64,000 bases of DNA from Pseudoflavitalea rhizosphaerae (GTDB lineage: Bacteria; Bacteroidota; Bacteroidia; Chitinophagales; Chitinophagaceae): the NCBI RefSeq assembly GCF_003991355.1, contig NZ_RCSU01000003.1:248001-312000 (forward strand), written 5' to 3'. Position numbers and translations under genes: made by a program. Shown piece after piece: positions 61,119 to 64,000 of this stretch (within the stretch, counting starts at the first letter, position 1; every line of letters begins with the position of its first letter). Below the pieces are notes generated by a model. The model did no database searches, was not told the origin of the DNA, and saw only the letters and a list, made by a program, of their open reading frames with translations.

Positions 61119-62315
61119 TCATGGCATTACGATAACTTTTCTGTCATCGATCCTGAACTTGATCCGCTCCGTCTTCTGCAATACCTGCAGTATCCGGCTG
61201 ATCGGCAGTGAACGGGGCATGATCGCTACAAAATGATCATCAGGAATCTTCCCCTGGTACTCTACATCGATGTCGTAGTACCGCTGGAGTTGTTTCATGA
61301 TTTCCTGGATGGTGGCGCCCTCTCCCTGGAAAACGAACTTGTCGTTCCTCCAGCCCATCACTTCTTCAAGATCTGCATTCTTGATAAGAGCTAGTGCAGC
61401 ATCGCCTCTTTGGGCCCTGGCCTGCTGACCAGGTTTCAATACTGCTTTATCTTTGATCGCCGGCATTCCTACTTCCACCTTACCTGTGACCAGTGTGGTC
61501 CTTACTGAAGGTTCGTTTGAATAGGCATTCACATTGAACTGAGTGCCTAAAACGCGGATCTCGGAATTATCAGCCATTACAATGAAAGGTCGTTTGGCAT
61601 CTTTGGCAACATCGAAGTATACTTCACCGGTAATGGTTACTCTTCGCTCAGTGCCGGTGAATGCTGCAGGGTACCTGATTGAACTCGCTGTATTCAGCCA
61701 GGCCCTGGTACCATCTGCCATCGTTACTGAGAACATCACACCACGCGGAGTGGTCACCGTATTCAGCACTTCCTTCGCAGCTTCACCCTGATTGTATACA
61801 AGTCCGTCGGATTCATTGCTGATGGAACTACCACCCTGGTTGACCAGGGCCGCATTTTGCTTACCATCGAGCGCTACCTTCCTGCCATCAGCCAATGTTA
61901 ATATGGCTGTACCTTCGGGCGGTAAAATATCCTGTTGTAAAAGATCTTTCGTTTTTTCAACCACCACCGGACTTTCATTCCTGGTCATATTAAGATAGAG
62001 GTAAACACCACCAGAAACTACAATCGCAAAAGAAGCGGCTATCGCCATTTTTTGCCAGAGCGTAAGCACTTTCTTTCTGAGGTCGATGCCCGGCCGCATA
62101 TTATCCCAAACGAGGGGCTTGCGTTCATCTAATTTTTTGATGACTTTAATCTCTTCAACGAGATATTCCTTCGTCATTTTTTCAATGAACAATTCCACTC
62201 CAGGAATTTTTTTCAACTCATCCAATTCTTTACTCTGTTCCTCCGACAACCCTTTTGTTATCTTCAAAACAATCAATTCCTTTAATCTTTCTTCTACTTC
62301 ATGCATGCGATTCAA
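61119..62315 (-). CDS. FecR-family anti-sigma/transducer protein (locus C, minus-strand pair)
   Basis: 398 aa. Long acidic/basic cytoplasmic N-terminus (about 1-85), TM helix (MAIAASFAIVVSGGVYLYL), FecR domain with TMADGTRAWLNTASSIRYP and GEVYFDVAKDAKRP, and a C-terminal domain starting FVFQGEGATIQEIMKQLQRY. Base composition is like the flanking chromosome, not like the AT-rich susC beside it. It should couple the locus C SusC to the sigma factor upstream. Confidence 0.93.
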   Translation of the reverse strand: MNRMHEVEERLKELIVLKITKGLSEEQSKELDELKKIPGVELFIEKMTKEYLVEEIKVIKKLDERKPLVWDNMRPGIDLRKKVLTLWQKMAIAASFAIVVSGGVYLYLNMTRNESPVVVEKTKDLLQQDILPPEGTAILTLADGRKVALDGKQNAALVNQGGSSISNESDGLVYNQGEAAKEVLNTVTTPRGVMFSVTMADGTRAWLNTASSIRYPAAFTGTERRVTITGEVYFDVAKDAKRPFIVMADNSEIRVLGTQFNVNAYSNEPSVRTTLVTGKVEVGMPAIKDKAVLKPGQQARAQRGDAALALIKNADLEEVMGWRNDKFVFQGEGATIQEIMKQLQRYYDIDVEYQGKIPDDHFVAIMPRSLPISRILQVLQKTERIKFRIDDRKVIVMP

Positions 62316-62453
62316 ATTTTATCAGCATCAATTCTCATCGTTCTCTATTATTATAACAGAGTAGACCTGGAAAAGTACCTTGCCATTTAAGAATATTTCG
62401 AAAAAAAAATACCACGATAGTGGTATGTATAATTATTAATGATTGATCACGCA

Positions 62454-63062
62454 TCAAACTAAAACAGAACTGATCAATACCAGCATCAACTCCGCAACAT
62501 GTTTCTTCAACAGCGGCAAAGAATTTTTCAATCTGCTCGTAGCAATCCAGGTTTGATTCTTTACAGTTTGATAAGTGATCCCGAGCACTTCCGCAACCTT
62601 ATTCGGTTCCAGCTGCTCAAAAACCCTTAACGTGATCACCTTCTGTGAAAGTGGTGGAAGCTTTTTTATTTCCTTGTGGAGTGTATTTATCAGCTCGGCA
62701 TTCATCCGCTCAAAGTCAAGCGGGGAGCCATCTTCCTTATCCAGCAGATATTGGAACTCGAAGTTGTTCCTGCTCCTGGCCTTCTCGCGTGTGAGATAAT
62801 CAAAGCAGGCATTCCTGCTCGTTATATAAAGGAAGGATTTGATATTCGCAATACTGGGAAATACTGTAGAACGATTGAAAACTTTCATGAAGGAATCAGC
62901 TACTATCTCTTCTGCCACCGCTTCATTGTTCGTGAGTTTATAAGAGAAATATACGATCTCACTATAGTACTCATCAAACAAACGCTTGTAAGCTTTTTCA
63001 TCCTTCAAATGAAATGCACGAATGAATTCAATTTCATCTTTGAAATAGTCACCAATGATCAT
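62454..63062 (-). CDS. ECF RNA polymerase sigma-70 factor (locus C, minus-strand pair)
   Basis: 202 aa. Region 2: KAYKRLFDEYYSEIVYFSYKL and VAEEIVADSFMKVFNR; linker FLYITSRNACFDYLTREKAR; region 4: LPPLSQKVITLRVFEQLEPNKVA with the helix-turn-helix VLGITYQTVKNQTWIAT; hydrophobic tail LMLVLISSVLV. FecI-like, encoded 138 bp before its FecR. The linker resembles that of the plus-strand sigma factor at 49428 (RNACFDYL in both). Confidence 0.93.
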   Translation of the reverse strand: MIIGDYFKDEIEFIRAFHLKDEKAYKRLFDEYYSEIVYFSYKLTNNEAVAEEIVADSFMKVFNRSTVFPSIANIKSFLYITSRNACFDYLTREKARSRNNFEFQYLLDKEDGSPLDFERMNAELINTLHKEIKKLPPLSQKVITLRVFEQLEPNKVAEVLGITYQTVKNQTWIATSRLKNSLPLLKKHVAELMLVLISSVLV

Positions 63063-63589
63063 CTTATAGAGCCTTTTGAAAATCGGAAATATAGATTATG
63101 GTCTGATGCGGCTCACAGAGGATAAGATTATAGGTGTTTTTCATTCAATTTTGGCGCATTTGATTAAGCGCAACAAAATAAGAAAACAATGTCACAATTG
63201 TGCAATTATGTGACGGAAGAAAAATGGCCGCATATTTTCAAAACGAAATTTACGCTCTGGCATATATTACCAGATGTAACTAAAAGTTGACACAAAGGAA
63301 ATAACGTACTTTTCCTCAACAGCCTTCATCATCCTGTTGCTAACTGAAATAGGTATAAAAAAATTATGCCAGACATGTGCTAAATCCTTTTAGACTGCAA
63401 GGCTTCGTACGATTGAATAGTGAGGATTCCGGTAGGTATTGGACCAGAAAAAAATTGCTTCTCTACTGATCTCTTATACAATTTAAGCAATTATCATATA
63501 CAACAAAAAAATAATTAATCACAGGGTTTATGCACAAAAACTGCATTTAGCTGTGCATTATGGTAATTCAACTATGCATTACCGTTATA
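63063..63589. other. Intergenic region before sigma and after the acetyltransferase
   Basis: AT-rich, no gene. Near 63525-63585 the words GCATTT, GCATTA and GCATTACC recur (four TGCAT-like sites in about 60 bp), which could be a binding site cluster. No box or terminator is clear. Confidence 0.4.
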
Positions 63590-64000
63590 TCATGAATATT
63601 GAAGATCGATCCCGAATTCCTTTTTCAATAATGCCTTCACTTCCTCCTCCGTTTCAATCTCCAATTCAAAATCCTCCTTCTCATAAGTTACCTTGAATGT
63701 ATTGCCGCTTAAGGTTTTTCTGCCTTTCTCCGTTGCCATCGTCACCAGCCGCTTCCCCGCAAACCTTGATCCGGGGCTCACCTGGTGATGCTTGCACATC
63801 TCCTCGAATTCGCGCAGCTTGCAGGGAGTATGCGTAAAAACATAGAGCGGTTTCGCAGTATGGTTCTCTACCCTGCTCACCAGCAGATCATTCATATCGT
63901 GTGTGCGCATCCGGTAGATATTGCGCTCATCATCCTGGTCCATTTGAAAATCCAGCTCCAGCGGCCGCATGGAAAAATCGCCATAACCCACATCCACCAG
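63590..64000 (-). CDS. Arylamine N-acetyltransferase-like protein (C-terminal part; 5' end beyond window)
   Basis: The frame stays open to the window edge, so only the last ~136 residues are seen. LVDVGYGDFSMRPLEL matches the NAT motif around the catalytic Asp (DVGFG). Later, MCKHHQVSPGSRFAGKRLV corresponds to the conserved 'N-TSP-S-F' part, and EKGRKTLSGNTFKV to the 'GR-L' strand. NATs acetylate arylamines or acylate amino groups using acetyl-CoA; the Cys and His of the triad would lie upstream of the window. Confidence 0.75.
   Translation of the reverse strand: MVDVGYGDFSMRPLELDFQMDQDDERNIYRMRTHDMNDLLVSRVENHTAKPLYVFTHTPCKLREFEEMCKHHQVSPGSRFAGKRLVTMATEKGRKTLSGNTFKVTYEKEDFELEIETEEEVKALLKKEFGIDLQYS

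Overview
The window comes from a member of the Bacteroidota, most likely a Chitinophagaceae-type soil or rhizosphere bacterium. The reasons are three SusC/SusD outer-membrane uptake loci with ECF sigma/FecR pairs, a type IX secretion sortase (PorU-like) beside a PorV-like porin, SusC proteins with N-terminal STN domains, many short Sec-type lipoproteins, and promoters that fit the Bacteroidota pattern (TTG, about 20 bp, TAnnTTTG). The genus cannot be read from the sequence. No rRNA, CRISPR array, integrase or intact transposase is visible.

Layout. 1-5.4 kb (minus): an operon of a NodU/CmcH carbamoyltransferase, a 49-aa DUF5989 protein, an SxtJ-like membrane protein, an SGNH hydrolase and a polytopic glycosyltransferase-like protein cut by the window edge; this looks like decoration of an exported glycan or metabolite. 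5.6-11.8 kb: PorU2-like sortase and PorV-like barrel. 12.1-14.0 kb: tyrS, tRNA-Gln with its own promoter and terminator, and a hypothetical gene. 14.1-25.8 kb (minus): SusCD locus A (sigma, FecR, SusC, SusD, a metallohydrolase-like lipoprotein lacking HExxH, two thioredoxin-fold proteins, a trypsin-like protease). 26-32.5 kb: accessory genes (a decayed AbiEi-type antitoxin, Spy-like protein, CE1-type esterase, LytS/LytTR two-component pair, fatty acid hydroxylase, small odd peptides) with three copies of a short dispersed repeat. 32.5-40.1 kb (plus): SusCD locus B ending in a peptidoglycan amidase. 40-42.5 kb: two copies of a 176-177 bp MITE-like element made of hairpins, around small genes. 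42.5-49.1 kb (minus): a cluster of small-molecule enzymes behind a sigma-54 activator with three GAF-like modules. 49.4-63.1 kb: locus C. 63.6-64 kb: the 3' part of an arylamine N-acetyltransferase.

Locus C is the most unusual part. A sigma/FecR pair on the plus strand has no SusC after it. It leads into a tandemly duplicated cassette encoding secreted proteins of 134 aa with four cysteines, together with a MauE/DoxX-type redox membrane protein (intact in copy 2, a frameshifted stump in copy 1). Facing it on the minus strand are a thioredoxin-DUF3738 fusion, SusD, SusC, and a second FecR and sigma factor. The central part is clearly more AT-rich than its flanks. I infer an acquired module in which disulfide chemistry is applied to small exported Cys-proteins that may be handled by a dedicated SusCD transporter. 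The cassette layout is read directly from sequence; the function is inference.
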